DNA of 64,000 nucleotides from Bosea sp. 685 (GCF_031884435.1 NZ_CP134779.1:310001-374000), one strand, 5' to 3'; positions 55,928-64,000 are shown, numbered from the stretch's first letter. Translations and numbers: made by a program. Notes: a model not told the origin generated them from the letters alone.

Positions 55928-56044
55928 CTTCAGCCCTCATCCCAGGGAGCCGCGAGGCGGCGTCTCGAAGGATGGTCCTAAAGGGGCTGGAGCATTCTTC
56001 GGGACGCGACCCTTGCGGATCGCTCCCCGGGATGAGGGCTGAAG
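55928..56044. repeat. Long-hairpin repeat, CTTCAGCCCTCATCCC family
   Basis: Perfect 16-bp arms at 55928-55943 and 56029-56044. It lies between znuA and the CobW gene and could end or attenuate the znu message. Confidence 0.85.
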
Positions 56045-56109
56045 GTTTCCAAGGCCGGGGCGGATATCGAGCGCTCCGGCTTTGTCCGTTCAATAACCAG
56101 GTCGAACCC

Positions 56110-57072
56110 ATGTCCGAGAAAATCCCCGTCACGGTGCTCACAGGTTATCTGGGCGCCGGCAAGACCACGCTCCTCAACCGCATCCTCACCGAGGATCACG
56201 GCAAGAAATTCGCCGTGATCGTCAACGAGTTCGGCGAGACCGGCATCGATGGCGATCTCGTCGTCGGCGCCGATGAGGAAGTCTTCGAGATGAACAACGG
56301 TTGCATCTGCTGCACCGTGCGCGGCGACCTGATCCGCATCCTCGACGGCCTGATGAAGCGCAAGGGCAAGTTCGACGCGATCATCGTCGAGACCACGGGC
56401 CTGGCCGATCCGGCCCCGGTGGCGCAGACCTTCTTCGTCGACCAGGATGTCGGCGATGCGACCAAGCTCGACGCCGTCGTCACCGTGACGGACGCCAAAT
56501 GGCTGACCGAGCGGCTGAAGGATGCGCCCGAGGCGAAGAACCAGATCGCCTTCGCCGACGTCATCATCCTCAACAAGGTCGATCTCGTCTCGGCCGAGGA
56601 ACTGGCCGAGGTCGAGGCCGCGATCCGCGCCATCAACCCCTATGCCAAGCTGCACAAGACGACGCGCTGCGAGCTGCCGATCGACCAGTTGCTCGACCGC
56701 AACGCCTTCGATCTCGACCGCATCCTCGACATCGAGCCGGATTTTCTCGAATCCGGGCACCATCATCACCATTCCGACGAGGTGCGTTCGATGTCGTTCA
56801 CGATCCCCGGCGATGTCGACCCCGACAAGTTCATGCCCTGGATCAACGACATCAGCCAGGCGCAAGGACCCAACATCCTGCGCTCCAAGGGCATTCTCGC
56901 CTTCAAGGACGAGCCGCGCCGCTTCGTCTTCCAGGGCGTCCATATGATCCTCGATGGCGATCTGCAGCGCGATTGGAAGGCGGATGAGACGCGCAATTCC
57001 CGCCTCGTCTTCATCGGCCGCGATCTCGACGAGAGCGAGTTGCGCAAGGGATTCTTGGCCTGCGCGGCGTGA
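56110..57072 (+). CDS. CobW-family GTPase, probable zinc metallochaperone
   Basis: 320 residues from ATG 56110. P-loop GYLGAGKTTLLNRIL, the metal-binding CxCC in NNGCICCTVRGDL, switch region VETTGLADP and NKVDLV. A His run (residues about 217-222, GHHHHHSDEV) and the CobW C-terminal domain (FVFQGVHMILDG) follow. Its place after the zinc importer suggests it delivers zinc under limitation (COG0523/ZigA/ZagA-like role). Confidence 0.93.
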   Translation: MSEKIPVTVLTGYLGAGKTTLLNRILTEDHGKKFAVIVNEFGETGIDGDLVVGADEEVFEMNNGCICCTVRGDLIRILDGLMKRKGKFDAIIVETTGLADPAPVAQTFFVDQDVGDATKLDAVVTVTDAKWLTERLKDAPEAKNQIAFADVIILNKVDLVSAEELAEVEAAIRAINPYAKLHKTTRCELPIDQLLDRNAFDLDRILDIEPDFLESGHHHHHSDEVRSMSFTIPGDVDPDKFMPWINDISQAQGPNILRSKGILAFKDEPRRFVFQGVHMILDGDLQRDWKADETRNSRLVFIGRDLDESELRKGFLACAA

Positions 57073-57078
57073 TCTGAT

Positions 57079-57204
57079 GTCATTCCGGGGCATCGCGCAG
57101 CGATGAGCCCGGAACCTATGACCGGGCGAGCCCGTCCGCCGGTTGATAGCGTTTCACCCAGCCGTGGGTTCCGGGTTCGACCCTGCGGGTCGCCCCGGAA
57201 TGAC
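57079..57204. repeat. Long-hairpin repeat, GCCGTCATTCCGG family (shorter arms)
   Basis: 12-bp perfect arms GTCATTCCGGGG / CCCCGGAATGAC at 57079-57090 and 57193-57204. The inner GGTTCCGGGTTCGACCCTGCGGGTCGC text is shared with 42223-42412 and 60772-60956. Confidence 0.85.
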
Positions 57205-57244
57205 AGGGTTTGCGAAACACGCGGTCGAAGCTAAAGCGTTGCTC

Positions 57245-58255
57245 ATGGATACGATCACCAAACCCGTTTCGCTGCGCGAACATGTCGTCCCCATTGAAGC
57301 CGGGGCGCATGTCGTCGCGGCCCATTGGCTCAAATCGACGCTGGTGCTCGCGCTTGCCGACGGGCGCGTGTTGCGCTGGCGCGATGGCGAGGCCGAGAGC
57401 GTCGAACCTCATGCCGGCGGCATCCTCAGCGCCTGCACGGATGGCGAACGACTGATCACCGGCGGCGATGACGGGCGCGTCGTCGCGACCGGGACTGAGG
57501 GCGAACCGACCGAGATCGCGCGCGATCCCAAGCATCGCTGGATCGATGCGGTGACGCTGTCTGGCAGCGGCAGCCTCGCCTGGAACACCGGCAAGACCGT
57601 GCATTCCCGCGACGACAAAGGCCGGGTCAAATCGCTCGATTTCGTCACGACGCCGCAGGGGCTGGTCTTCGCGCCGAAGGGCTACCGTCTCGCCGTCGCC
57701 CAGATGAACGGTGTCTCGCTGTGGTATCCCAACACCGAGGCCAAGCCCGAATTCCTGGAGTGGAAGGGCTCGCATCTCGATGTGATCTGGTCGCCCGATG
57801 GCCGCTTCGTCGTCTCCTCGATGCAGGAGAACGCGCTGCATGGCTGGCGGCTGGGCGACAAGCCGACGCATATGCGCATGACGGGCTACCCGGCCAAGCC
57901 GCGTTCGCTGTCCTGGTCGCATGACGGGCTCTGGCTCGCCTCGTCGGGCGCTGACGCCGCGATCGTCTGGCCGTTCCAGGGGGAAGGGCCGACCGGTAAG
58001 GCGCCGCGCGAATGCGGCGCGCGCCACGCCAAGGTCACGCGCGTGGCCTTCCATCCCAGGGCTCTGGTGCTGGCCGTCGGCTATGACGATGGCTGTATCC
58101 TGATGATCCGCTTGACTGACGCCTCCGAGCTCCTGGTGCGGCCTGCGATCAAGGGCAGCGGCGTCACCGCCTTCGCCTGGGACAAGCTTGGCAAGCGCCT
58201 GGCCTTCGGGACCGAGGACGGTGTCGCCGGCGTGCTCACCTTGCCAGCCGGCTGA
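57245..58255 (+). CDS. WD40-repeat beta-propeller protein
   Basis: 336 residues from ATG 57245, no signal peptide. Repeats recur every 40-45 residues: LVLALADGRVLRWRDGE, RLITGGDDGRVVATG, DVIWSPDGRFVVSSMQENALHGWRL, SLSWSHDGLWLASSGADAAIVWPF, VAFHPRALVLAVGYDDGCILMIRL, FAWDKLGKRLAFGTEDGVAGVL. It should form a closed propeller that binds a partner protein. The setting after CobW suggests a zinc-homeostasis link, seen to my knowledge in related genomes. Confidence 0.88.
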   Translation: MDTITKPVSLREHVVPIEAGAHVVAAHWLKSTLVLALADGRVLRWRDGEAESVEPHAGGILSACTDGERLITGGDDGRVVATGTEGEPTEIARDPKHRWIDAVTLSGSGSLAWNTGKTVHSRDDKGRVKSLDFVTTPQGLVFAPKGYRLAVAQMNGVSLWYPNTEAKPEFLEWKGSHLDVIWSPDGRFVVSSMQENALHGWRLGDKPTHMRMTGYPAKPRSLSWSHDGLWLASSGADAAIVWPFQGEGPTGKAPRECGARHAKVTRVAFHPRALVLAVGYDDGCILMIRLTDASELLVRPAIKGSGVTAFAWDKLGKRLAFGTEDGVAGVLTLPAG

Positions 58256-58264
58256 GGGCCCGGG

Positions 58265-58537
58265 ATGCGCTTTGGCCTGTTCGGGAAAGGTGCTGCGGAC
58301 AAGGCCGTGGCTTCTGAGGCCGCGACGCGAATCAAGGCCGATATCCGCGACCTGCTCGGCTTGGCCGAAGATGCCGTGATCGCGGTCAACGAAATCCTCT
58401 GCGCTGACCCGGCCTGCCCGGGCACCGAGACGGTGATCCTGGTGATGAACCCCGGCAAGAAAACGAGGGCGTTCAAGCTGCAGAGTGCCATGGCCGAGGT
58501 GACTCGGGACATGCTCGCCGCCGCCCTGGCCGGCTGA
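58265..58537 (+). CDS. Conserved hypothetical protein next to the WD40 gene
   Basis: 90 residues. KADIRDLLGLAEDAVIAVNEILCADPACPGTETVILVMNP has the pattern of small proteins often labelled nitrate reductase-like, with Cys in CADPACPG that could bind metal. It follows the WD40 gene by 9 bp, so it belongs to the same transcript. Function unknown. Confidence 0.75.
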   Translation: MRFGLFGKGAADKAVASEAATRIKADIRDLLGLAEDAVIAVNEILCADPACPGTETVILVMNPGKKTRAFKLQSAMAEVTRDMLAAALAG

Positions 58538-58556
58538 GGGCAATCGCAGCGGCGCA

Positions 58557-58663
58557 CTAGGGCAATTTCCGATCCGATTGGATCGTTCAATTGCTCTAGA
58601 TCTTTGTTTTAACGCGTTTTCTTCACGCGAACCGATATCCACTTCGCTCGAAAACGCTTTAGA
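58557..58663. repeat. ACTTCGCTCGAAAA-type intergenic repeat
   Basis: CTAGGGCAATT pairs with AATTGCTCTAG at 58557-58602, followed by TTCTTCACGCGAACCGATATCCACTTCGCTCG in two pieces, nearly the same as at 52905-52945. Confidence 0.75.
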
Positions 58664-58721
58664 CGTGCAGGCGCATGGCGTGCGAGGCGAGGTGGCTTGT
58701 CTCCCGCCTGGAATACCGACG

Positions 58722-59147
58722 ATGAATCTCACACCCCTGATCCGCGAGATCACTGACGCCGATATCGATGCTGTGGTCGCGCTCTGGCATGCGGCGGGCG
58801 TCGCAAAACCCTGGAACGATCCGCTGCGCGACATCGCTTTCGCCCGGCGCGAGGCGCATTCGACCGTCCTCGTCGCCGAGATCGAGGGTCGCGTCGCAGC
58901 CAGCGTCATGGTCGGCGAGGACGGGCATCGCGGCTGGGTCTATTACGTCGCCGCCGATCCCACGATGCAGGGAGGCGGCCTCGGCCGGGCGATGATGGCG
59001 GCCGCCGAATCCTGGCTGGTCGGGCGCGGCGTCTGGAAGCTGCAATTGCTGGTTCGCGGCGACAACGACAAGGTCAAGCGCTTCTACGAGCATCTCGGCT
59101 ATGCTGACACGAAGTCGAGCTGCTTCCAGAAGGTGATTGCGCCGTAG
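58722..59147 (+). CDS. GNAT-family N-acetyltransferase (YpeA-like)
   Basis: 141 residues from ATG 58722. ITDADIDAVVALWHAAGVAKPWNDP is the YpeA-type opening, GWVYYVAADPTMQGGGLGRAM the acetyl-CoA loop (Q-x-x-G-x-G/A), and LLVRGDNDKVKRFYEHLGY the C-terminal strand. Substrate unknown. The start is the first ATG that fits; upstream sequence is repeat. Confidence 0.88.
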   Translation: MNLTPLIREITDADIDAVVALWHAAGVAKPWNDPLRDIAFARREAHSTVLVAEIEGRVAASVMVGEDGHRGWVYYVAADPTMQGGGLGRAMMAAAESWLVGRGVWKLQLLVRGDNDKVKRFYEHLGYADTKSSCFQKVIAP

Positions 59148-59176
59148 GCTTTCAGTTTTTGCGTCGGCTTGTCCTG

Positions 59177-59407
59177 AGAGGCTGACCTGAAATGAAGCCA
59201 ATGATTTCAGAGGCTCTGCCTTGATCACCTACGCGCCGTCATCCTGGGCGAAGCGAAGCTTCGTCCCGGGATCCATCGGAGGGCTCCGGAGCTCTACGAG
59301 GGATCCCGGAGCTGTGCCGCTGCGCGGCTTGTCCAGGATGACGGCGCGGGTGATAAAAAGAGATCGTAAGTAATTAATATCGCTCGATTCATTTCAGATC
59401 GGCCTCT
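59177..59407. repeat. Nested inverted repeats (hairpin repeat inside a second dyad)
   Basis: The inner element 59232-59348 has perfect 16-bp arms (CGCGCCGTCATCCTGG and complement). An outer dyad, 59177-59196 against 59388-59407, matches 18 of 20 (AGAGGCTGACCTGAAATGAA). The 372-bp gap 59148-59519 holds no gene apart from these. Confidence 0.85.
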
Positions 59408-59519
59408 GAGAACCGGCTTCCACTTGCCGGGCCGATGTTCCGGCGCTGACGCGGCCTGTCAGCAGAGGTGGCCGCGACGGCTCTACAGCGGGGCGAAACG
59501 CGGCTAGCCTTTGCGCATC

Positions 59520-60746
59520 ATGGCCAGACGTCCCGAATCACCGCTCGTCCTTTCCGCCGCGCAGCTCCGCCGGATCTGGCTGCACGCCCAGCGCCTGGAC
59601 GAGCCGGAGCCTTTCGGCGCCGGGCCGGAGGCGACGCGAGCCGCGGTCGCGCATCTCGGCTATGTCCAGATCGACACGATCAACGTGATCGAGCGCTGCC
59701 ACCACCACATTCTCTACAGCCGCATCCCGGCCTATCGCCGCTCCGATCTCGCGCAGGCGCAATCGCTGGATAAGAGCGTCTTTGAGTACTGGACGCATGC
59801 GCTCTCCTATGTCCCGACTGCGGATATCCGCTTCTTCCTCGGCGCGATGAAGGCGCATCGCGAGGAGCCCAAGCGTTGGTCGGCCGTCGGCTCGCCCGAG
59901 GAGGCGCGCAAGCTGCTGCGGCGCATCCGCAAGGAGGGCGCGCTCACCATCCGCGATATCGACACCGACGTATTGGTCGAGAAGGCCCATCTCTGGGCGA
60001 GCAAGAAGCCGTCCAAGGGCTTGCTGGAGCGCGCCTTCTACGATGGTGAGCTCGTCATCTCGGCGCGCGCCGGCATGCTCAAGACCTATGAACTGATCGA
60101 CCGGCATTTCGGCTGGGAGAAGAAGCCCACTCCCGCAAGCGAGCGCCAGGTCGTCGCCTATAAGCTCGACCGGGCACTGCGGGCGCAGGGCGTGGTCAGC
60201 CTCGATTCGATCTGCCATCTCGATGCGCCGGCCAAAAAGGCCGTGGCCGAGTTGATCGCGGGGCGGGTCAGGCGCAAGGAGCTCGTGCCGGTACGGATCG
60301 AGGGCGCCGAGAAGGCGCCGCATTGGGCAAGTCCCGAGGTGCTGGAGGCGGCTGTGCCCGCAGAGGCCGGGCTGGTCCACATCCTCTCGCCCTTCGATCC
60401 CCTGATCATCCAGCGCAAGCGCCTGAACCTGATCTTCGGCTACCAGCATCTGTTCGAGGCCTATTTGCCCCGGGAGAAGCGGGTCTATGGCTATTTCGCC
60501 CTGCCGGTCCTGCTCGGAGACCGCATCGTCGCGGTGCTCGACCTGAAGACCGACCGCGCAGCGGGCAAGCTCCTGATCCAGCAATGGAGCTGGCTTGCAG
60601 GAGAGGAGACGCCGGCGGCGAAGGCTGCGATCGAAGTTGAGCTCGCGCGCTTCGAGCGGTTCCAGCTCGCGCGCGACAGCGAGAGCGAGCCAGCCTTCGC
60701 AGAGGTGCTGCCCGAAGAGGAGAGCTTCGCCGCGCTTCGCGCCTAG
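59520..60746 (+). CDS. YcaQ-family DNA glycosylase-like winged-helix protein
   Basis: 408 residues from ATG 59520. YVQIDTINVIERCHHHILYS is the family signature (in YcaQ, a Q-x-D motif is catalytic), followed by DKSVFEYWTHALSYVP, then winged-helix stretches and the late LSPFDPLIIQRKRLNLIFGY. E. coli YcaQ unhooks interstrand DNA crosslinks; the same role is inferred. Confidence 0.88.
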   Translation: MARRPESPLVLSAAQLRRIWLHAQRLDEPEPFGAGPEATRAAVAHLGYVQIDTINVIERCHHHILYSRIPAYRRSDLAQAQSLDKSVFEYWTHALSYVPTADIRFFLGAMKAHREEPKRWSAVGSPEEARKLLRRIRKEGALTIRDIDTDVLVEKAHLWASKKPSKGLLERAFYDGELVISARAGMLKTYELIDRHFGWEKKPTPASERQVVAYKLDRALRAQGVVSLDSICHLDAPAKKAVAELIAGRVRRKELVPVRIEGAEKAPHWASPEVLEAAVPAEAGLVHILSPFDPLIIQRKRLNLIFGYQHLFEAYLPREKRVYGYFALPVLLGDRIVAVLDLKTDRAAGKLLIQQWSWLAGEETPAAKAAIEVELARFERFQLARDSESEPAFAEVLPEEESFAALRA

Positions 60747-60771
60747 AGCACGCTGCTTATGCTCGGAGCCG

Positions 60772-60956
60772 CGCCGTCATTCCGGGGCTACGCCCCCGGG
60801 TCCGAGCTATGGTCGCCCCAAGGATAAACTCCGCGTAGAGTCCGGAATCCAGAACCGATGGAGCCGGGAAACGGGCGCCGTCATCAGCCGCGCCTATGTC
60901 GTCGCCACCTGCGGTTCTGGGTTCCGGCTCGACCCTACGGGTCGCCCCGGGATGAC
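60772..60956. repeat. Long-hairpin repeat, GCCGTCATTCCGG family
   Basis: Arms GTCATTCCGGGGC at 60777-60789 and GCCCCGGGATGAC at 60944-60956 pair with one mismatch. Inner motifs (CCAAGGATAAACTCC, CAGAACCGATG, GGTTCTGGGTTCCGG) match 42223-42412. It occupies the gap before the convergent mutT gene. Confidence 0.85.
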
Positions 60957-61023
60957 AGTGTGGTTCCGAGAATAGGCGGCCCATTCCAGGGGCGACAGGA
61001 GATGGGCTCGTGAGAGAGAGGCC

Positions 61024-61476
61024 TCAAGCCCCCAGCAGGTCGATCAGATGCGGGATCAGGGGTTCGTCGGCGGGCGGCATCGCCAGTTGGCTGAGCTTGC
61101 CGGCGCGGAGCCATTTCAGGGCCTGGCCCTCGCGCGAGATGGCCGTGCCTTCCCAGCGCCGGCAGATATAGAGCGGCATCAGCAGGTGGAAGTCCGGATA
61201 GGCGTAGCTGGCGAAGGTCAGGGGCGCGAGGCAAGCCTCCTTCACGGTGATGCCGAGCTCTTCCGAGAGTTCGCGGATCAGCGCGGGTTCGGGCCGTTCG
61301 CCGGCCTCCAGCTTGCCGCCGGGGAACTCCCAGAGGTCCGCCAGCGCCTTGCCTTCAGGGCGTTGCGCGACAAGGACGCGGTTGTCGGAATCGATCAGGG
61401 CGCAGGCGACGACGAGGAGGAGTTTCACGCGGGTGTCGATGTCCGGAGAGGATGACGTGGACGAGTCCTTCTCCAT
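61024..61476 (-). CDS. mutT: Nudix (8-oxo-dGTP) pyrophosphohydrolase
   Basis: 150 residues as drawn. The complete Nudix box is GGKLEAGERPEPALIRELSEELGI (shown in two parts: GGKLEAGERPEP, ALIRELSEELGI), preceded by LLLVVACALIDSDNRVLVAQ. It cleans the nucleotide pool of oxidised dGTP. The N-terminus MEKDSSTSSSPDIDTR lies within a decayed upstream gene, so the original start may be GTG 61428 (VKLLLVV); neither has a strong ribosome site. Confidence 0.9.
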   Translation of the reverse strand: MEKDSSTSSSPDIDTRVKLLLVVACALIDSDNRVLVAQRPEGKALADLWEFPGGKLEAGERPEPALIRELSEELGITVKEACLAPLTFASYAYPDFHLLMPLYICRRWEGTAISREGQALKWLRAGKLSQLAMPPADEPLIPHLIDLLGA

Positions 61477-61648
61477 TACCCGTCACGGTGACAATGTCAT
61501 AGGCCGCGCCGCCCTCGCGGAAGAGCCAGGTCTCGTCGCCCCAGATGGTCTCGTCGCCGCGGATCATCTGGTGCGAACGAAATACTCGCCCGGCGCGACG
61601 TTTTCGAAGGCGAAGCGGCCTCCGACTGAGGGCCGGGTGAACGCCCGC
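61456..61648 (-). pseudogene. Remnant of a carboxypeptidase-regulatory-like domain protein
   Basis: On the minus strand, GGRFAFENVAPGEYFVRTR is read in one frame and ends at a stop; the next frame continues IWGDETWLFREGGAAYDIVTVTGNGE. Together they look like the tail of a secreted protein with a carboxypeptidase regulatory-like fold (FxFENVxPGEYxVRT). Only the 3' end remains, between argJ and mutT. Confidence 0.55.
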
Positions 61649-61653
61649 TTCAC

Positions 61654-62904
61654 TCAGGAGCGATAGTCGCCATTGATCTCGACATAGGCCTTGGTCAGGT
61701 CGCATGTCCAGACCGTGGACTTGCCCCGGCCCAATCCGAGATCGGTGGTGATGACGATGTGCTCGCCGGTCATGTAGGCGGAGACCGCCTGCTCGTCATA
61801 GGACGGGGCGCGCGCGCCCTGCCGGGCAACCATGATCTCGCCGAAGGAGATGTCGAGCTTGTCGCGATCGGCGGGCTCGCCGGCCTTGCCGACGGCCATG
61901 ACGATGCGGCCCCAATTGGCGTCCTCGCCGGCGATCGCGGTCTTGACCAGAGGCGAATTGGCGATCGAGAGCGCGACCCGCTTGGCCGAGCGCGCGGAGG
62001 TCGCCCCCACGACGCGGACCTCGACGAATTTGCGCGCGCCCTCGCCATCCTTGCAGACGAGATGGGCGAGCTCGAGCAGCAGCGAATTCAGCGCGCGCTT
62101 GAAGCCGGAGAGGCGGGCATCGTTGACCTGGGTGATTGTGGGCACGCCACGCTCGGCCGCCTTGCCGGTGGCAAACAGCATCAGCGTGTCGGAGGTCGAG
62201 GTGTCGCTATCGACCGTGACCGCATTGAACGAGCCCTTCACGCCCTTGGAGAGCAGCGCCTGCAAGACGGGCGCTGCTATGGGGGCGTCGGTGAAGACGA
62301 AGGAGAGCATCGTCGCCATGTCGGGCGCGATCATGCCGGCGCCCTTGGCGATGCCGGCCAGCACGACCTCCTTGCCGTCGATCTTGGCCTTGCGCGAGAG
62401 CGCCTTGGGGAAGGTGTCGGTGGTCATGATCGCCCGGGCGGCGTCGATCCAGGGGCCATCCGCGGCGCGCTTGGCGCAATCGCTCAAGACACCCTCGAAT
62501 TTGGTGGCGTCGAGCGGCTCGCCGATCACGCCGGTTGAGGCGATGAAGACTTCCGAGGGCTTGCAGCCGGCAGCCTTCGCGGCGATCTCGGCGGTGAGCT
62601 TGACCGAGTCGCGGCCTTTGAGCCCGGTGAAAGCGTTGGCGTTGCCGGAGTTGACGACGATCGCGCGGGCCGAGCCCTGCGCCAGATTCTCGCGGCACCA
62701 GTCGACCGGGGCGGAGGGGCATTTCGAGCGGGTGAAGACGCCCGCGGCCTGCGTGCCCTGGTCGAGCAGCATCAGCACGACATCGGTGCGGCCCTTGTAG
62801 CGGATACCCGCCTCGGCGGTCGCGAAGCGCACGCCCGGCACGGCCGGGACCTTGGGCTGGCGCTTGGGCGCGAGCGGGGAAACGGGGACATCCTTGCCAG
62901 CCAT
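61654..62904 (-). CDS. argJ: Bifunctional ornithine acetyltransferase / N-acetylglutamate synthase
   Basis: 416 residues from ATG 62904 behind GGAGGTG. Signatures: [35 protein letters not shown], the autoprocessing Thr in [37 protein letters not shown] and the C-terminal VEINGDYRS. It transfers acetyl from N-acetylornithine to glutamate in arginine synthesis. Divergent from brnT. Confidence 0.97.
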   Translation of the reverse strand: MAGKDVPVSPLAPKRQPKVPAVPGVRFATAEAGIRYKGRTDVVLMLLDQGTQAAGVFTRSKCPSAPVDWCRENLAQGSARAIVVNSGNANAFTGLKGRDSVKLTAEIAAKAAGCKPSEVFIASTGVIGEPLDATKFEGVLSDCAKRAADGPWIDAARAIMTTDTFPKALSRKAKIDGKEVVLAGIAKGAGMIAPDMATMLSFVFTDAPIAAPVLQALLSKGVKGSFNAVTVDSDTSTSDTLMLFATGKAAERGVPTITQVNDARLSGFKRALNSLLLELAHLVCKDGEGARKFVEVRVVGATSARSAKRVALSIANSPLVKTAIAGEDANWGRIVMAVGKAGEPADRDKLDISFGEIMVARQGARAPSYDEQAVSAYMTGEHIVITTDLGLGRGKSTVWTCDLTKAYVEINGDYRS

Positions 62905-63006
62905 GAAAAGCACCTCCAGATCGAGGAAGCCCATGTGCCGCAGGCCGATGACGAAAACAAGAAGGATGGCCGATAAGCCGGTATGCGCTCTTGCGGCAAG
63001 GCAAAT

Positions 63007-63016
63007 TGTAGTTACA
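63007..63016. promoter_or_regulatory. Small dyad upstream of brnT, possible autoregulatory site
   Basis: TGTAGTTACA (TGTA-N2-TACA) lies 7 bp before the brnT ATG. BrnT/BrnA complexes repress their own promoter; whether this is the site is a guess. Confidence 0.3.
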
Positions 63017-63023
63017 TTACGGC

Positions 63024-63293
63024 ATGGAGATCGAGTTCGACCCGGCCAAGGACAGCGTGAATGTTGCAAAGCACGGCATTTCGTTGGCGCGGGCAGTCGA
63101 CCTCGAGATCCTCGGGTTCCAGGCTGACGACCGCTTCGCCGGGGAAACGCGCTATCGCGCCTGGGGATTGATCGACGAGCGGGCCTACTGCCTGGCCTTC
63201 GTCCAGCGTGAAGGGCGCATCCGTGCCATCAGCCTCCGTCGAGCGAGAGACAAGGAGATCAGACGTCATGTCCCGCAAGATCGTTTTCGATGA
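63024..63293 (+). CDS. brnT: BrnT-family ribonuclease toxin
   Basis: 89 residues. [26 protein letters not shown] is the classic BrnT opening, [25 protein letters not shown] the central strands and [16 protein letters not shown] the conserved end (R-x-S-x-R-RA). Toxin RNase that stops translation. It overlaps brnA by 26 bp. Confidence 0.9.
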   Translation: MEIEFDPAKDSVNVAKHGISLARAVDLEILGFQADDRFAGETRYRAWGLIDERAYCLAFVQREGRIRAISLRRARDKEIRRHVPQDRFR

Positions 63294-63522
63294 CGACAAT
63301 CCCGAATGGACGGAAGAGGATTTTCGGACGGCCCGCCCGGCCTCTGGCCTCCCTCCCGAAATCCTGGCGGCTTTTCCAAACACGAAGCAGCGTGGAGCAC
63401 AGATTGCTCCGACCAAGGTTCAGGTCACGTTGCGGCTTGATCTCGACGTGATCGAGCGGTTCCGGAGGACCGGAAAGGGTTGGCAGACCCGGATCAACGA
63501 GGCGCTTAAGAAAGCCGTCTGA
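63268..63522 (+). CDS. brnA: BrnA-family antitoxin
   Basis: 84 residues from ATG 63268 with AAGGAG upstream. The N-terminus ([19 protein letters not shown]) would bind the toxin, and KVQVTLRLDLDVIERFRRTGKGWQTRINEALKKAV is the ribbon-helix-helix DNA-binding end. It neutralises BrnT and represses the operon. Confidence 0.9.
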   Translation: MSRKIVFDDDNPEWTEEDFRTARPASGLPPEILAAFPNTKQRGAQIAPTKVQVTLRLDLDVIERFRRTGKGWQTRINEALKKAV

Positions 63523-63553
63523 TCGAGGCGGGGGCACCTGTCGCGGGCTGCGC

Positions 63554-63580
63554 AAAAAGAAAGGGGGAGCTGTTGGCTCC
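63554..63580 (-). terminator. Terminator of the PPIase gene
   Basis: Read on the minus strand: GGAGC-CAACA-GCTCC followed by CCCTTTCTTTTT. It lies 34 bp after the stop of the PPIase gene, between convergent genes. Confidence 0.6.
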
Positions 63581-63613
63581 GCCCTCGGGCAATCTCATCA
63601 GGTTTTTCGTTCG

Positions 63614-64000
63614 TCAGGGCTTCTTCGGCTCGGCCGCAGGAGCAGGCGTGGCAGCGGCCGGCTGGTCCAGCCGCTCGACCTTGGCTTTCTCGCGCAGCGC
63701 CAGCACGATGTCCTGCTGAGCCTTGCGCTCGAGATACTGATCGATCTGCGGCTTGACGGCGGCGAAATCCGGCGTCGGCTTGGTGCGGCGGTCTTCGAGC
63801 TTGATGACATGCCAGCCGAACTGGCTCTTCACCGGGTCGGAGATCTGGCCCTTCTGGAGCTTGAAGGCGGCCTCGGCGAATTCGGGCACCATGCGCTCCT
63901 TGCTGAACCAGCCGAGATCGCCGCCTTCCTTGCCGGAGCCGGGATCCTTGGAGAGCTCGGCTGCGACCTTGGCGAAATCCTCGCCCTTCTTGACGCGCTC
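63614..64000 (-). CDS. Parvulin-type peptidylprolyl isomerase (5' part outside window)
   Basis: The C-terminal 128 residues are visible. The parvulin rotamase domain reads FAKVAAELSKDPGSGKEGGDLGWFSKERMVPEF, in pieces, then GQISDPVKSQFGWHVIKLED, followed by an Ala/Pro-rich tail (AAATPAPAAEPKKP). Periplasmic folding catalyst of the PrsA/SurA group. In many Hyphomicrobiales this gene lies near secA and argJ, fitting the neighbour here. Confidence 0.9.
   Translation of the reverse strand, partial: ERVKKGEDFAKVAAELSKDPGSGKEGGDLGWFSKERMVPEFAEAAFKLQKGQISDPVKSQFGWHVIKLEDRRTKPTPDFAAVKPQIDQYLERKAQQDIVLALREKAKVERLDQPAAATPAPAAEPKKP

Overview
The window is GC-rich chromosomal DNA from an alphaproteobacterium. 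Gene content, protein style and order (an argJ and mutT region next to a periplasmic PPIase, TorF-type porin, DUF6719 and DUF1007 proteins, AztABC/ZnuABC-like zinc uptake plus CobW) best fit the Hyphomicrobiales, and a Bosea-like genus is my best guess. This is inference from recognised families, not a database match. Genes are packed on both strands. No rRNA, tRNA, CRISPR array, prophage or replication origin was recognised.

Layout. 1-7.5 kb: an edge-truncated MscS-type channel, a molybdenum-hydroxylase remnant, a ROK-like sugar kinase whose halves appear circularly permuted, DUF2938, GNAT, cupin and glyoxalase-II-like genes. 7.7-17.4 kb: a methyltransferase, accA, an L,D-transpeptidase lipoprotein, a TorF-type porin, a divergent marR/hydrolase pair around a perfect palindrome, hemH, a 5'-nucleotidase and ung. 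17.5-18.7 kb: an intact IS5-family element. 18.9-28.3 kb: a minus-strand cluster of AMP-ligase, livG, livH, livM, livK-type, livF, a YugP-type peptidase and a PaaK-like ligase, which looks like uptake and CoA activation of an organic acid. 28.6-29.9 kb: an IS110-family element that has split a hairpin repeat of the host.

30-42 kb: a small secreted protein, GNAT, a Crp/Fnr regulator, an HD-hydrolase/GlxA-regulator divergent pair, a large fused indolepyruvate ferredoxin oxidoreductase, a DUF1007 + NicO metal-transport pair and a chemoreceptor. 42.4-51 kb: a minus-strand nitrile block (gamma-glutamyltransferase-like enzyme, amidase, cobalt-type nitrile hydratase alpha and beta, accessory protein) beside a TAXI-type TRAP transporter whose DUF1850 gene is frameshifted. 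51-59 kb: a glucan-biosynthesis protein, then a zinc block (small membrane protein, ATPase, permease, binding protein, CobW GTPase, WD40 protein) with two Zur-box-like sites. 59.5-64 kb: a YcaQ-type protein, mutT, argJ, a BrnT/BrnA toxin-antitoxin pair and an edge-truncated PPIase.

A recurring theme is long-hairpin intergenic repeats of at least four families (ends reading GCCGTCATCCTGG, GCCGTCATTCCGG, GTCATCCCG or CTTCAGCCCTCATCCC), plus shorter hairpin repeats. Both insertion sequences sit in or beside such repeats. I saw no defence island or obviously unknown multi-gene system. The strongest unusual items are the permuted ROK kinase, the nitrile hydratase / gamma-glutamyltransferase / TRAP block, the IS110 element nested in a repeat with a structured upstream region, and the possibly leaderless, Zur-controlled small membrane protein.
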